From Bin55 sp964572845 (GTDB lineage: Bacteria > Pseudomonadota > Gammaproteobacteria > Pseudomonadales > Azotimanducaceae), in NCBI GenBank assembly GCA_964572845.1, contig CAZNFX010000002.1:1-64000 (forward strand): a stretch of 64,000 nucleotides of DNA, given 5' to 3'. Shown here in pieces: positions 56,772-64,000 of this stretch (positions are counted from its first letter, which is position 1; each line of letters begins with the position of its first letter). The notes below the pieces were generated by a model, which was not told where the DNA came from, made no database searches, and worked only from the letters and a program-made list of their open reading frames with translations. Position numbers and translations under genes: made by a program.

Positions 56772-57574
56772 GCAGGGGATGCCACAGTCCAACTTTCTGG
56801 AACTTGAAGACGCCATCGGCTGATGAGCCTCCGGCACGGAAGTGCAGGGTCCAACTTTGCGTTTCCTTGGGTCAAGCGCTCCTGCGCCACTTTGACAAGA
56901 CGCTCTCCTGAGGGTCGCCTTTCGGCTAGAAAGCCCAACCGCTTGAAGACTGCCCCATTGTTGATCTGGTCCGCATAGCCTAGCAACGTTTCGTCATCCC
57001 TGTCCGGGCGACACATATATGAACCGAAACAGTCGTCGACATGTTGGATGCCGCTTCCCAAAGAGGGCTCGTCCAGCATGTCGACAATCGTTCGATGAAC
57101 GTCCGACATGGCGATTCGTGTGCGGCCTCGCCAGATGTTTTTGGTTCCAAAGATCCTTTTCGGCTGAATGTGACGCAAGGTAAAAATTGCGCCCGCGCGT
57201 TCTTGAATCCGGACTCGCACGGCGCGCTCCGTCATGACTACTGTGTCTCGAAAGATCTGCTCCGTCAGACCCCAATGTTCTGCGGCAGTTCGGCCACCGA
57301 TATATGAGGGGTCATAAAGCGATGGAACAAGCACCCAAGGATCGTCAAGAACTCGCTCACTGACTAGTGAATCGAGATTTACCGGTACGTATGCTCCGGG
57401 ACCGACCCGTCGCAACCAGCCTTGTCTGGTCCAACGGGACAATAGTTTGGCGGCCGCCACACGGCTCGTATCCAACATTCGTTCCGCATCGGCAATATGA
57501 ACAATGTCACCCGCACCGCGAACCACCAAGGCCAGTTTGCGTCTTCCCTCGGGGATGACCAATTCGTTACCCAA
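56768..57574 (-). CDS. abiEi: AbiEi-family antitoxin / transcriptional regulator
   Basis: 268 residues. The N-terminus (about 20-70) is a winged helix typical of the family: A-E-R-M-L-D-T-S-R-V-A-A-A-K-L-L-S-R-W, then W-L-R-R-V-G-P-G-A-Y-V-P. The C-terminal part holds S-Y-I-G-G-R-T-A-A-E-H-W-G-L-T and D-V-H-R-T-I-V-D-M-L-D, as in AbiEi_4-type proteins. AbiEi neutralises the toxin without binding it (type IV system) and represses its own promoter by binding inverted repeats; the leader 57575-57760 has several dyads. It is coupled to the toxin gene by a four-base overlap. Confidence 0.92.
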   Translation of the reverse strand: MGNELVIPEGRRKLALVVRGAGDIVHIADAERMLDTSRVAAAKLLSRWTRQGWLRRVGPGAYVPVNLDSLVSERVLDDPWVLVPSLYDPSYIGGRTAAEHWGLTEQIFRDTVVMTERAVRVRIQERAGAIFTLRHIQPKRIFGTKNIWRGRTRIAMSDVHRTIVDMLDEPSLGSGIQHVDDCFGSYMCRPDRDDETLLGYADQINNGAVFKRLGFLAERRPSGERLVKVAQERLTQGNAKLDPALPCRRLISRWRLQVPESWTVASPA

Positions 57575-58111
57575 AACTGCTACCTACGTATAATATAGAT
57601 GCGAAAATTCTCATATTTAAAGAATTTGTGATAATTGATTATACACAGAGTTTTGCGTGCCTGACGACATGTATCCACATGTAATTTTTCACTGAATTAG
57701 TGAATTTTTGCATTTCTATTATATTTGTAATCTGGTTAGCACACTCGGCGTTCATGGGCATCAATCAGGTGCTAACGGATACTAAATTTCTATTGTTGTT
57801 GCAAACTTAATGGACCTCGCCCAGAATCAAACGGGAGCTGGGCTCATGTTGGCGACATTGGCCAATTAAATCGAGGACCTGCATTGAGGGCATAGTTCAA
57901 GCTTGGATTCGACGGGATCAACGTCGAGTCCACCGACGTAGGGATGCGGCACACGTTTGTCGTGAAGGGTTGGTAGAGAACTTCAGCTAGGGCTGATTTT
58001 CCACGGAATTTGGTTGTGTTTGAAATGTACTTCGAGGCACACGGAGAAGAGAGAATCTTGCAATTTGTTTCTCCTATAATTCCTGCCCAATGATTGAGCT
58101 AAGAGTCCACC
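57575..58111. other. intergenic region between abiE operon and cytochrome c' gene
   Basis: About 540 bases without a recognised gene; the two flanking genes are divergent. The left 190 bases are much more AT-rich than the surroundings and contain several dyads; the right half has ordinary composition. A minus-strand 100-codon frame across the cytochrome gene start looks like a shadow. Confidence 0.5.
57605..57704 (-). promoter_or_regulatory. AT-rich leader with dyads, likely abiE promoter and operator
   Basis: Within 100 bases there are AAATTC/GAATTT arms (57605-57610, 57622-57627), ATAAT-TG-ATTAT (57631-57642, containing a perfect minus-strand TATAAT nearby), two ACATGT copies 10 bases apart (57667-57682) and TTCACT-GAATT-AGTGAA (57688-57704). 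Such dyads upstream of abiEi fit autoregulation by AbiEi. The exact promoter was not determined. Confidence 0.45.
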
Positions 58112-58546
58112 ATGTCCAGTAGACCTAGTAGATTGCTGCACGTCGCCTTCGCCGTCTTGGTAGTCGCCAGTTTGGCCGCGAACGAGGAGATCGCCGACTA
58201 CCGACACGAATCGATGGAGGCAATTGGGGGCCATTTCCAATCCGTCTTGAAAATTGTTAGAGGAGATGTGCCCTTCCAGTCCCACCTATCCATGCACGCC
58301 GACGCTCTTGCAGACTATGGGGAGGTCATGGCCTCCCTGTTCGAGGAAGGATCCGAAGGAGGCGAAGCGCTCGACAAGATTTGGGACGAGCCCGAAGAAT
58401 TCAGTGAGGCAGTGGAGAAATTCAAGACTGCCACTGCAGAGTTCAAGGATGTTGTGGACAACGGTGGAGACGAAGGTGAGGTCGCATCGGCATTCCGAGC
58501 TGTGGGTGGAACCTGCAAAGGCTGCCACGACTCCTATCGCGAGTAG
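58112..58546 (+). CDS. cytochrome c' (class II c-type cytochrome)
   Basis: 144 residues. A signal peptide (RLLHVAFAVLVVASLAAN) directs it to the periplasm. The mature part is helical with the haem-binding Cys135-x-x-Cys138-His139 (CKGCH) close to the C-terminus, the class II arrangement. Members bind NO or pass electrons. The gene ends inside the end of the convergent cytochrome b561 gene (13-base overlap), a pairing that is common and suggests electron transfer between membrane b haem and periplasmic c haem. Confidence 0.9.
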   Translation: MSSRPSRLLHVAFAVLVVASLAANEEIADYRHESMEAIGGHFQSVLKIVRGDVPFQSHLSMHADALADYGEVMASLFEEGSEGGEALDKIWDEPEEFSEAVEKFKTATAEFKDVVDNGGDEGEVASAFRAVGGTCKGCHDSYRE

Positions 58547-59184
58547 CTGAGCAAAATCCAGAAGACTGCGATTGCGGCGACCAAGCTGACGACAGCTCTC
58601 CACACGGAAAACTCCGTTGAGTCCGCATGTACCGGCTTGCGTCCGGTGAACATCGAGAGTGGAATCGTGCTACGCAGGAAGATCCCGTAGACCGCATGAG
58701 CGGCTAGATGGGTCGCAATTAGAGCCACAATGAACCACCACACTTTGTGGTGAAGATCTGTAGCCGTTTCAACGAGCTCGTCCGAGGCGAATTGAACGAG
58801 GGGTCCTTCAATGAACACGTCGTCAGTTGTAAAGAGTCCTGCCCCAGCCTGAAATCCTAATGCGGCAAACATGCAGATCGCCAGCGCAATCCCAGGCGGT
58901 GTATGCGCTTGGGATCCCAACTTTCCAGTGAAATAGAGGAATATTCGAGATGGCGTAGTCATGTAATGATTGAAGCGCGCATAGGTTCCTCCCCACAATC
59001 CCCACAGGAGACGGAACACCAATAGTGCTACCACGGCCATCCCCGCCCACCGGTGGAGGTCCATCGCATCCCACTCCTTGATCAGACCGGTGAGTAGTGC
59101 GGTCGACGCGCAAAGCGCAATCAGCCAATGCCATAGTCTGAGAGGCCACTCCCAAATCAACGGATTTCTTGGTTTTGAACTCAA
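58534..59184 (-). CDS. cytochrome b561-type membrane protein
   Basis: 216 residues with about five hydrophobic helices. Likely haem ligands are His19 (LWHWL), His44 (DLHRW), His145 or 146 (DLHHK) and His159 or 163 (THLAAH), the pattern of the di-haem cytochrome b561/hydrogenase cytochrome b type. The start M-S-S-K-P-R-N-P-L-I-W-E-W-P-L-R-L-W-H-W is characteristic. It moves electrons across or along the inner membrane, probably to or from the cytochrome c' whose gene converges on it. About 90 bases separate its start from the end of the bPH2 protein gene on the same strand. Confidence 0.9.
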   Translation of the reverse strand: MSSKPRNPLIWEWPLRLWHWLIALCASTALLTGLIKEWDAMDLHRWAGMAVVALLVFRLLWGLWGGTYARFNHYMTTPSRIFLYFTGKLGSQAHTPPGIALAICMFAALGFQAGAGLFTTDDVFIEGPLVQFASDELVETATDLHHKVWWFIVALIATHLAAHAVYGIFLRSTIPLSMFTGRKPVHADSTEFSVWRAVVSLVAAIAVFWILLSYSR

Positions 59185-59277
59185 TGGAGCAAGCCTCAGG
59201 CTACGGAAATTAATCGATGCTTAGTACAGATTGTTTGTCGACAGCTAACGAGACTGGGCACGAGGTCATTTGCGATG

Positions 59278-59895
59278 TCAGTCTTCCGAATCGGACACGG
59301 TCTCGACCTGTTCAGTCGGTGGCTCAGTTTGCTGATATCGTGAGATTTGCTGAAGAATGTGGTTGCGAAGGTCTTCTGCTGTGTCGGGACGCAGACCCTG
59401 TATGCTGAAAGCTAGTCCAGCTGCGGTGAAGATGTTCAGAGTCGCAAGATCGAACATACGTTCGAATACTCCTCGTACGGTTGTCGCATGTTGCATGCGC
59501 CTGAACGGTGCGCTTGACATCGTTGTGCGAAACAGACCGCGACGATAGTTGATATCCTCCTGGCGTACTGCATACCGACGGCGCGGCACTTCGAAAAACG
59601 GAAACACAAACCACGAAACCAGAAGGTACACGATCAGCAAGGCCAGAACTATCTTGCCCATCAGACTGAGGGCACCCCACATCCAATAAACGTACTCAGA
59701 AGTTAATTCTTGCTCGATCAAGTTGATCAAGACAAACCCAAGAGCGAGTGGAATTATCAATAGTGAGGAAATGAGATTCCTGACCAAGATTAGCGACCTC
59801 AATTGGATCTCGACCCTAACCCAAGAGATTTCGGTGGCTTTGGGTATCTGTTCCATGGGAACGGTTGGATTCTCAAAGAGATCGGTCATTGCCAT
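59278..59895 (-). CDS. bPH2-domain membrane protein, YdbS-like
   Basis: 205 residues: two membrane helices at about 35-60 and 72-105, then one bacterial pleckstrin-like (bPH2) domain with R-R-R-Y-A-V-R-Q-E-D-I-N-Y-R-R-G-L-F and P-F-R-R-M-Q-H-A-T-T-V-R-G-V-F-E-R-M-F. The layout is that of B. subtilis YdbS, linked there to resistance to certain bacteriocins in the YdbST pair. It overlaps the end of the larger bPH2 gene by 10 bases and is translated after it. A second ATG at 59889 is possible. Confidence 0.85.
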   Translation of the reverse strand: MAMTDLFENPTVPMEQIPKATEISWVRVEIQLRSLILVRNLISSLLIIPLALGFVLINLIEQELTSEYVYWMWGALSLMGKIVLALLIVYLLVSWFVFPFFEVPRRRYAVRQEDINYRRGLFRTTMSSAPFRRMQHATTVRGVFERMFDLATLNIFTAAGLAFSIQGLRPDTAEDLRNHILQQISRYQQTEPPTEQVETVSDSED

Positions 59896-61469
59896 TCCTC
59901 ATTGCTGGATTCAATTGCATACAGTATGTAGTCTCTGAACGCCTGGGCACGGCCCAAGTCCAGGTAGGGAATCGTTACTTGCACCGTGTTTGCCTTAATA
60001 GTCAGAGATGCCTTGTGAGTCCACTCTTGAACGAAACTCTTGGTGACTTCTACTGACTGAATTTTGGAGTATTTCATGCAGATCATTGTGTAGCTAAGTG
60101 TCCCGCGTCGATATATGATCGCGTTCTCGTTGAACATGTAGCCAGCTTTGCGCCACACAAAGAAGCGAACGACGCCAACCGGAATCAACCACCCTAGCAC
60201 GGCAAGCCCAATTACGCTCCTAAATAGCAAAAGTGCCACGATCGTTCCGATTACCGCTGGAATCAAGCCACTTTTTGTGAAGGGAACCCAAAAGTACGCA
60301 CTCGATATGGGTAGAAATCTCTTGGATCGCGGGTCGAACAGCAAGTCGTTGACAGCTTCTGGCAGCAAACGTCTGCATAGTTTCGTGGTCATGCTTGCTG
60401 TTGAGTAAGGAATCGTCAGGCGGTGTCGTTCGTCGCTGGTTGATTGAAAAGCGTTGATTGTGAAGAAGGAAAACCAGCGGCTTCGCAAATTTTGGCCCAC
60501 ACTAACCGATTGAATTTTTGGTATATCGAGCCTTACTTCATGAATCGTCTTGAGTCCCGCGACCGACTTGATGGACTCCTCGATTGGAGTCAGACGAAAG
60601 TTGTGCCATTTGAAGAAGGCTGACAAGACTTTAATGAGTAGCCAACCCAGTAGAAGCAAAACCATTGCTTCAACGACTATAAGGATCACCATGAGCCAGT
60701 AGTTCACATCCGGCATGAACTGGGTGTGGAAAGTGACAATAGAATCAAAGAATAGAACTGCTCGATTTCCGTTTCCTTCGTCTTCCCAGAGTTGCTGGGT
60801 GTATTGCAGGGTAAATCCAAGAATTCCCGCGAGGAAAGGAATTGCGAGCGCTAGATTGCCAGAGCTAATCCCAATACGAACCACCTGTGGCCAGCGATAG
60901 GTGACAATAGCCGCTTCTTCGGAGTGCGAATTCGGCATTGCGCTGTCAACGCCCTCATCTACACCATCATCGCGAGAGTCTTTACGACGCTCATCGATTG
61001 TGGCTCTAAGAGAAGTTGCAAATTCCAAAGGTACTGCAGGGATGGTTGCTTCGGCCGTTCCGCTCCCAGCGGTGTCGAAACTGATTCCTGTAAGACCGAG
61101 GAGCCGGTCCACAATACCGCGTTCCAGGTTTACAGCACGAATTCGGTCGAATTGCAAGTCTATGTGCTGCTCCCTGAGCACACCTTCTCGCACAGATATT
61201 CCGGTTTCCGAAAGTCGAAATCTGAATCGACGGTAGCGAACAATCGCAATCGCCACGATGGCGACGACCCAAATCCCTACGAGCGCAAATATGAAGATCC
61301 AGTTTTCGCTGGCGGCGAACCACGCCAAAATAAAGGTATTGGGCAGTACTACGTCCTTGAAACGATTGAACGTCGCACGAACGGTCTTGCCAAGAAAGAA
61401 GAGCAGCGACACAGGCGAGGCCATGTACCAGAAGTCTAGGTCGTAGCTAGTTCGTCGCTGCAACATCAA
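59886..61469 (-). CDS. multi-domain bPH2 membrane protein, YdbT-like
   Basis: 527 residues with three bPH2 units, each after a membrane-spanning pair: first R-Y-R-R-F-R-F-R-L-S-E-T-G-I-S-V-R-E-G (about 75-165), second F-K-W-H-N-F-R-L-T near 285-375, third F-N-E-N-A-I-I-Y-R-R-G-T-L near 445-520. The size and layout match YdbT. YdbS-like and YdbT-like genes are normally arranged with ydbS first; here the large gene comes first. The biochemical role of the pair is unknown; envelope protection has been shown only for the Bacillus proteins. Confidence 0.85.
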   Translation of the reverse strand: MMLQRRTSYDLDFWYMASPVSLLFFLGKTVRATFNRFKDVVLPNTFILAWFAASENWIFIFALVGIWVVAIVAIAIVRYRRFRFRLSETGISVREGVLREQHIDLQFDRIRAVNLERGIVDRLLGLTGISFDTAGSGTAEATIPAVPLEFATSLRATIDERRKDSRDDGVDEGVDSAMPNSHSEEAAIVTYRWPQVVRIGISSGNLALAIPFLAGILGFTLQYTQQLWEDEGNGNRAVLFFDSIVTFHTQFMPDVNYWLMVILIVVEAMVLLLLGWLLIKVLSAFFKWHNFRLTPIEESIKSVAGLKTIHEVRLDIPKIQSVSVGQNLRSRWFSFFTINAFQSTSDERHRLTIPYSTASMTTKLCRRLLPEAVNDLLFDPRSKRFLPISSAYFWVPFTKSGLIPAVIGTIVALLLFRSVIGLAVLGWLIPVGVVRFFVWRKAGYMFNENAIIYRRGTLSYTMICMKYSKIQSVEVTKSFVQEWTHKASLTIKANTVQVTIPYLDLGRAQAFRDYILYAIESSNEEWQ

Positions 61470-61564
61470 TACTCAAACTTGCCTACAACTTGTGCGGTGT
61501 CATGGAGCAGCTAGACAATCCTGGAATTTTTGTGCGGCTAAATTCAGGTCGTGGTGCGTGCGCC

Positions 61565-62560
61565 CTACCACGAGCGGGATAGCCCTTCCGAAGCCAAGTC
61601 CGTCCACAACGAATCGGGAAGGTCCTGTTGCACAAAATCCAGATTCATGGCTACTTCGTCAAGCGACCACATGCCAGGTATGACGGATGCCACAGCCTTG
61701 TGTCGCAATGGATATTGCAGTGCGGCCGCACGCATATCGACGCCGTGAGATTCGCACACGCGGCGAATGCGTTGTGCTTTTTCCCACAGGTCGTCAGGAG
61801 CGGGCTTGTAGTCATAGGTTGCGCGCCGACGCTCCACATTCGCCAGAAGACCGGAATTGTAGGGTCCGCCAATCACCACCGATACGTTCTTGGCAAGACA
61901 CTGCGGAAGCATTTCATCCAGAGGTTCCTGTTCAAGCAGCGTAAACCTTCCTGCTAGCAAAAAGCAATTGGGGTCGAATTCGCGCATGACACGAGTGCAA
62001 ACCGCCGACTCGTTGACGCCGAGTCCAATAGCCTGCACTACACCCTCTTCACGCAAGCGATGCAGCGCTGGCAATGCTCCGTTGGCCGCAGTCTCATAAA
62101 TTTGTGGCTGTTGGTCGCCATGCGTCCATGCATCAATGTCATGGCAAAGGAGTATGTCTATGCGATCAAGTCCAAGACGCTCGAGGCTGGATTCGATGGA
62201 CTTGAGAACACCATCGCTGGAATAGTCGTACTGAATCGAGACAGGCTCGTCGTCGAGCATGCCAGCGAAGCGGGTGCCGCGATCTTTGGCAACAAGCAAG
62301 CGACCAATTTTCGTAGACAAGGCGAATTCGCTTCGGGGATACGAAGAGAGACTGTTTCCAAGCCTTTTTTCGGAAAGTCCATGGCCGTAGAGAGGTGCGC
62401 TGTCGAAGTAACGAATGCCGCCTTTCCATGCCGACGCAACAATGTTGTCAGCAAGTTCATCGCTAATGCGAGAGCCGACTGCGCCAATAGGTGCACCTCC
62501 GAACCCAAGTTCGGTTACTTCAACGCTGGTATTGCCCAGACTTCGTTTTCTCAGACCCAT
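61565..62560 (-). CDS. aldo/keto reductase
   Basis: 331 residues from the ATG at 62560, which begins the first conserved strand (RSLGNTSVEVTELGFG); a start seven codons earlier overlaps the next gene more. The AKR catalytic tetrad is Asp53, Tyr58 (DSAPLYG), Lys84 (STKIGR) and His140 (LCHD). The G-F-G-G-A-P-I-G and long C-terminal part place it near bacterial L-fucose/D-threo-aldose dehydrogenases and pyridoxal 4-dehydrogenase. It lies just downstream of the NTF2-like gene, overlapping by 10 bases, so the two are probably cotranscribed. Confidence 0.93.
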   Translation of the reverse strand: MGLRKRSLGNTSVEVTELGFGGAPIGAVGSRISDELADNIVASAWKGGIRYFDSAPLYGHGLSEKRLGNSLSSYPRSEFALSTKIGRLLVAKDRGTRFAGMLDDEPVSIQYDYSSDGVLKSIESSLERLGLDRIDILLCHDIDAWTHGDQQPQIYETAANGALPALHRLREEGVVQAIGLGVNESAVCTRVMREFDPNCFLLAGRFTLLEQEPLDEMLPQCLAKNVSVVIGGPYNSGLLANVERRRATYDYKPAPDDLWEKAQRIRRVCESHGVDMRAAALQYPLRHKAVASVIPGMWSLDEVAMNLDFVQQDLPDSLWTDLASEGLSRSW

Positions 62561-63243
62561 GAGACCGCTCGAATTCGCCAACCATTTTCGTCTGTGAGAT
62601 AGAGCAGAGCGCTGTTGAGGTTTCCCGTGACAGCGAAAGTTGCAGAGTGAAGACCAATTTGAACGGGTTCTACATTGCCTCCGGTTATTTCGCGAAGCGG
62701 GAGCTCCTCCGCGGTTGTGACCTTCTTAACCGAACCAACATCAATGGCATACACGGTGGACCCGCAAGCGTTCCAAGCGTCATCAAGCGTTCGTCGCCCT
62801 ATTGCTCTGCGGAACGAATCGACAACACGCCAAGGCACATCGGTATCTGCTGTTTTGCTGTTGGGTTCTGGGTCGATGCCGTAGCGGCATTGAATTCCCC
62901 AATAGTCATCGATGCGTGTGACGATATAAGTAACGCGGTTGGTCAAAATAGGCGAATCGTCGCTTCGTACCCGAGTCCACCCGCCGGCGATGTGCCATTT
63001 GTCAGTCGATGTGTGGACAACCTGCGGCTCATGCCCGTTCGTGTGGTCCCATCCTTGATCGATAAATGGTTGCCATGTGATGTTCAGCGCATGCGCTTCT
63101 GCATCTGCGATCACCCGAGGTTGACTTCTCCACGTAATGCGGACGTGGGGATAGTGCAGCGCCATCGAGAATTCGTGCGGATCACGTGTATTGAAGCTGG
63201 AAAAGAAATTCCGATAGGCGTGTAACGCTGTGTCGGGGGGCAT
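62551..63243 (-). CDS. hypothetical protein with two NTF2-like (SnoaL-like) halves
   Basis: 230 residues from the ATG at 63243; a TTG eight codons earlier is less likely. The first half (A-L-H-A-Y-R-N-F-F-S-S-F-N-T-R-D-P-x-x-F to about W-G-I-Q-C-R) looks like a SnoaL/DUF4440-type cone fold. The second half (T-D-V-P-W-R-V-V-D-S-F-R-R-A to W-R-I-R-A-V-S-W-V) has the same helix-strand order. The function is unknown; such folds bind small hydrophobic molecules. It overlaps the aldo/keto reductase start by 10 bases, so a shared substrate pathway is possible. Confidence 0.65.
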   Translation of the reverse strand: MPPDTALHAYRNFFSSFNTRDPHEFSMALHYPHVRITWRSQPRVIADAEAHALNITWQPFIDQGWDHTNGHEPQVVHTSTDKWHIAGGWTRVRSDDSPILTNRVTYIVTRIDDYWGIQCRYGIDPEPNSKTADTDVPWRVVDSFRRAIGRRTLDDAWNACGSTVYAIDVGSVKKVTTAEELPLREITGGNVEPVQIGLHSATFAVTGNLNSALLYLTDENGWRIRAVSWV

Positions 63244-63308
63244 GCGGTTAGGTCCAGCGAGCAACAAAATCGACGCGTAGATTATGCCCAGTCACGTTGA
63301 CGAGGATT

Positions 63309-64000
63309 CTAGTCATCGATTTGCGCAAACAAATCCTGCTGATGGTACTTCTCAGCTATTTCGTCGAAATTCAATCCCAACGCGGCGAGAACTGGCTCAG
63401 CCACAGGCCTAATCTGCCGTTGAAGATAGTGCTCTCGATCCGGGGGATGTTCAAGCTCTTGCAAGGGTTCCGGACCCTCGGTGGTAATCATGTATTCGAT
63501 GATTCGGCCCGGTCGCGACATTTTTCGACCTGCTGCTACATGCGGCGGCACAACTCTGGTGTATTGGGACAACGGCTTACGCAGTCCCTTGCGGTAGACG
63601 AGCTTTGCATCCAATTCCCCTTCCCGCAGAGCGCGCACGTAGTCGCGTAGATATTCGTCCACAGATTCCTCTGAGAACAATCTTCTGAACAGCTCGCGTT
63701 GAACTTCCTTAGCCAGTTCTGTCCAGTCGCGACGAACGACCTCCATGCCAGTGAATTCAAGCTCGCCTGAAGGGTACTCTAGTCCAGCGTATCTCTTCCG
63801 CGCTCCGGTTCGAGAACGTCGCATTGCCGGCAAGAAGAACTTTGCATAGAGATGCTCAAACTCAAGAATCAGTTTGCTGGATACACCCCACTCTTTGTCT
63901 ACGTATTGGGCTATAGCATCATTGAACTCAGCGGCCAATTCAGTACCAAGCTTGAACGTCTCATCTTGTGATGCCAAACCTGATTTGACGAAGACGCTGT
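63309..64000 (-). CDS. polB: DNA polymerase II, C-terminal part (start outside window)
   Basis: About 230 codons are visible; the frame continues past the right edge, where the first residues are D-S-V-F-V, the end of the family B catalytic DTDS motif. What follows matches the thumb and end of E. coli Pol II: A-K-F-F-L-P-A-M-R, K-R-Y-A-G-L, E-x-V-R-R-D-W-T, G-E-L-D-A-K-L-V-Y-R-K-G-L-R-K-P-L-S-Q-Y, V-P-P-H-V-A-A. PolB is an SOS-induced, proofreading polymerase used in damage bypass. The gene has no overlap with the neighbouring NTF2-like gene. Confidence 0.92.
   Translation of the reverse strand, partial: SVFVKSGLASQDETFKLGTELAAEFNDAIAQYVDKEWGVSSKLILEFEHLYAKFFLPAMRRSRTGARKRYAGLEYPSGELEFTGMEVVRRDWTELAKEVQRELFRRLFSEESVDEYLRDYVRALREGELDAKLVYRKGLRKPLSQYTRVVPPHVAAGRKMSRPGRIIEYMITTEGPEPLQELEHPPDREHYLQRQIRPVAEPVLAALGLNFDEIAEKYHQQDLFAQIDD

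Noticed and set aside
57983..58285. 100-codon minus-strand frame over the cytochrome c' start
   Set aside because: Shadow of the cytochrome gene, no start signal or domain.

Overview
The window looks like a chromosomal segment of a marine, possibly host-associated, gammaproteobacterium. The evidence is a polB-type DNA polymerase II (cut by the right edge), a homodimeric AceE-type pyruvate dehydrogenase E1, a long TonB-dependent receptor with an EEIVVTAQR start, a cytochrome c'/b561 pair and a PepF-like M3 peptidase. Eukaryote-like families (alpha-2-macroglobulin, ankyrin repeats) and several dioxygenase, Gfo/Idh and CoA-transferase genes recall symbiont or particle-associated lineages. This assignment is inference from gene content. 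I see no rRNA, tRNA, CRISPR array, IS element or prophage.

Layout. 1-762: C-terminal part of a helical-repeat protein with a full-length paralogue at 27923-29476. 1070-7477: a DUF4143-type ATPase (-), an MFE-2-type short-chain dehydrogenase (+), an MFS transporter and aceE (both -). 7653-12537: a periplasmic quinohaemoprotein dehydrogenase followed after 28 bp by a secreted Calx-beta/subtilisin/P-domain protease. 12618-19214: six closely spaced + strand genes (aquaporin, Gfo/Idh oxidoreductase, DFR-like epimerase/dehydratase, PhyH-like dioxygenase, copper amine oxidase, crotonase-fold protein), ending at a 12-bp-stem hairpin. 19333-24213 (-): acyl-CoA dehydrogenase, ABM-domain protein and a very long TonB receptor. 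24356-27784: a single-chain biotin-dependent acyl-CoA carboxylase.

29644-37638: a PhnB-like VOC protein, a HEPN/MNT toxin-antitoxin pair and a 2017-residue alpha-2-macroglobulin with a CWEQ thioester motif. 37853-44949: a second Gfo/Idh paralogue, GST, D-aminoacylase-like amidohydrolase, an orphan Rieske oxygenase, a VOC protein and a family III CoA-transferase. 45098-50562: ankyrin protein, small outer-membrane barrel, M3 oligopeptidase and a second PhyH-like dioxygenase. 50653-57574: a genome-maintenance/defence cluster with a YhaO/SbcD-like nuclease and YhaN/SbcC-like SMC ATPase (11-nt overlap), convergent with a translationally coupled AbiEi/AbiEii pair behind an AT-rich, dyad-rich leader. 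58112-64000: cytochrome c' and b561, two bPH2 membrane proteins, an aldo/keto reductase, a two-part NTF2-like protein and truncated polB.

Most interesting: the PhyH-like enzyme at 15545 has HxG where the iron-binding HxD is expected, whereas the one at 49702 keeps HxD. Others are the nuclease/SMC plus AbiE cluster, the paralogous tandem-repeat proteins, the single-chain carboxylase, the second Gfo/Idh paralogue with altered nucleotide-binding glycines and an insertion, and the crotonase-fold protein with Tyr in place of a catalytic Glu. All functional statements come from reading motifs and translations; no database search was run.
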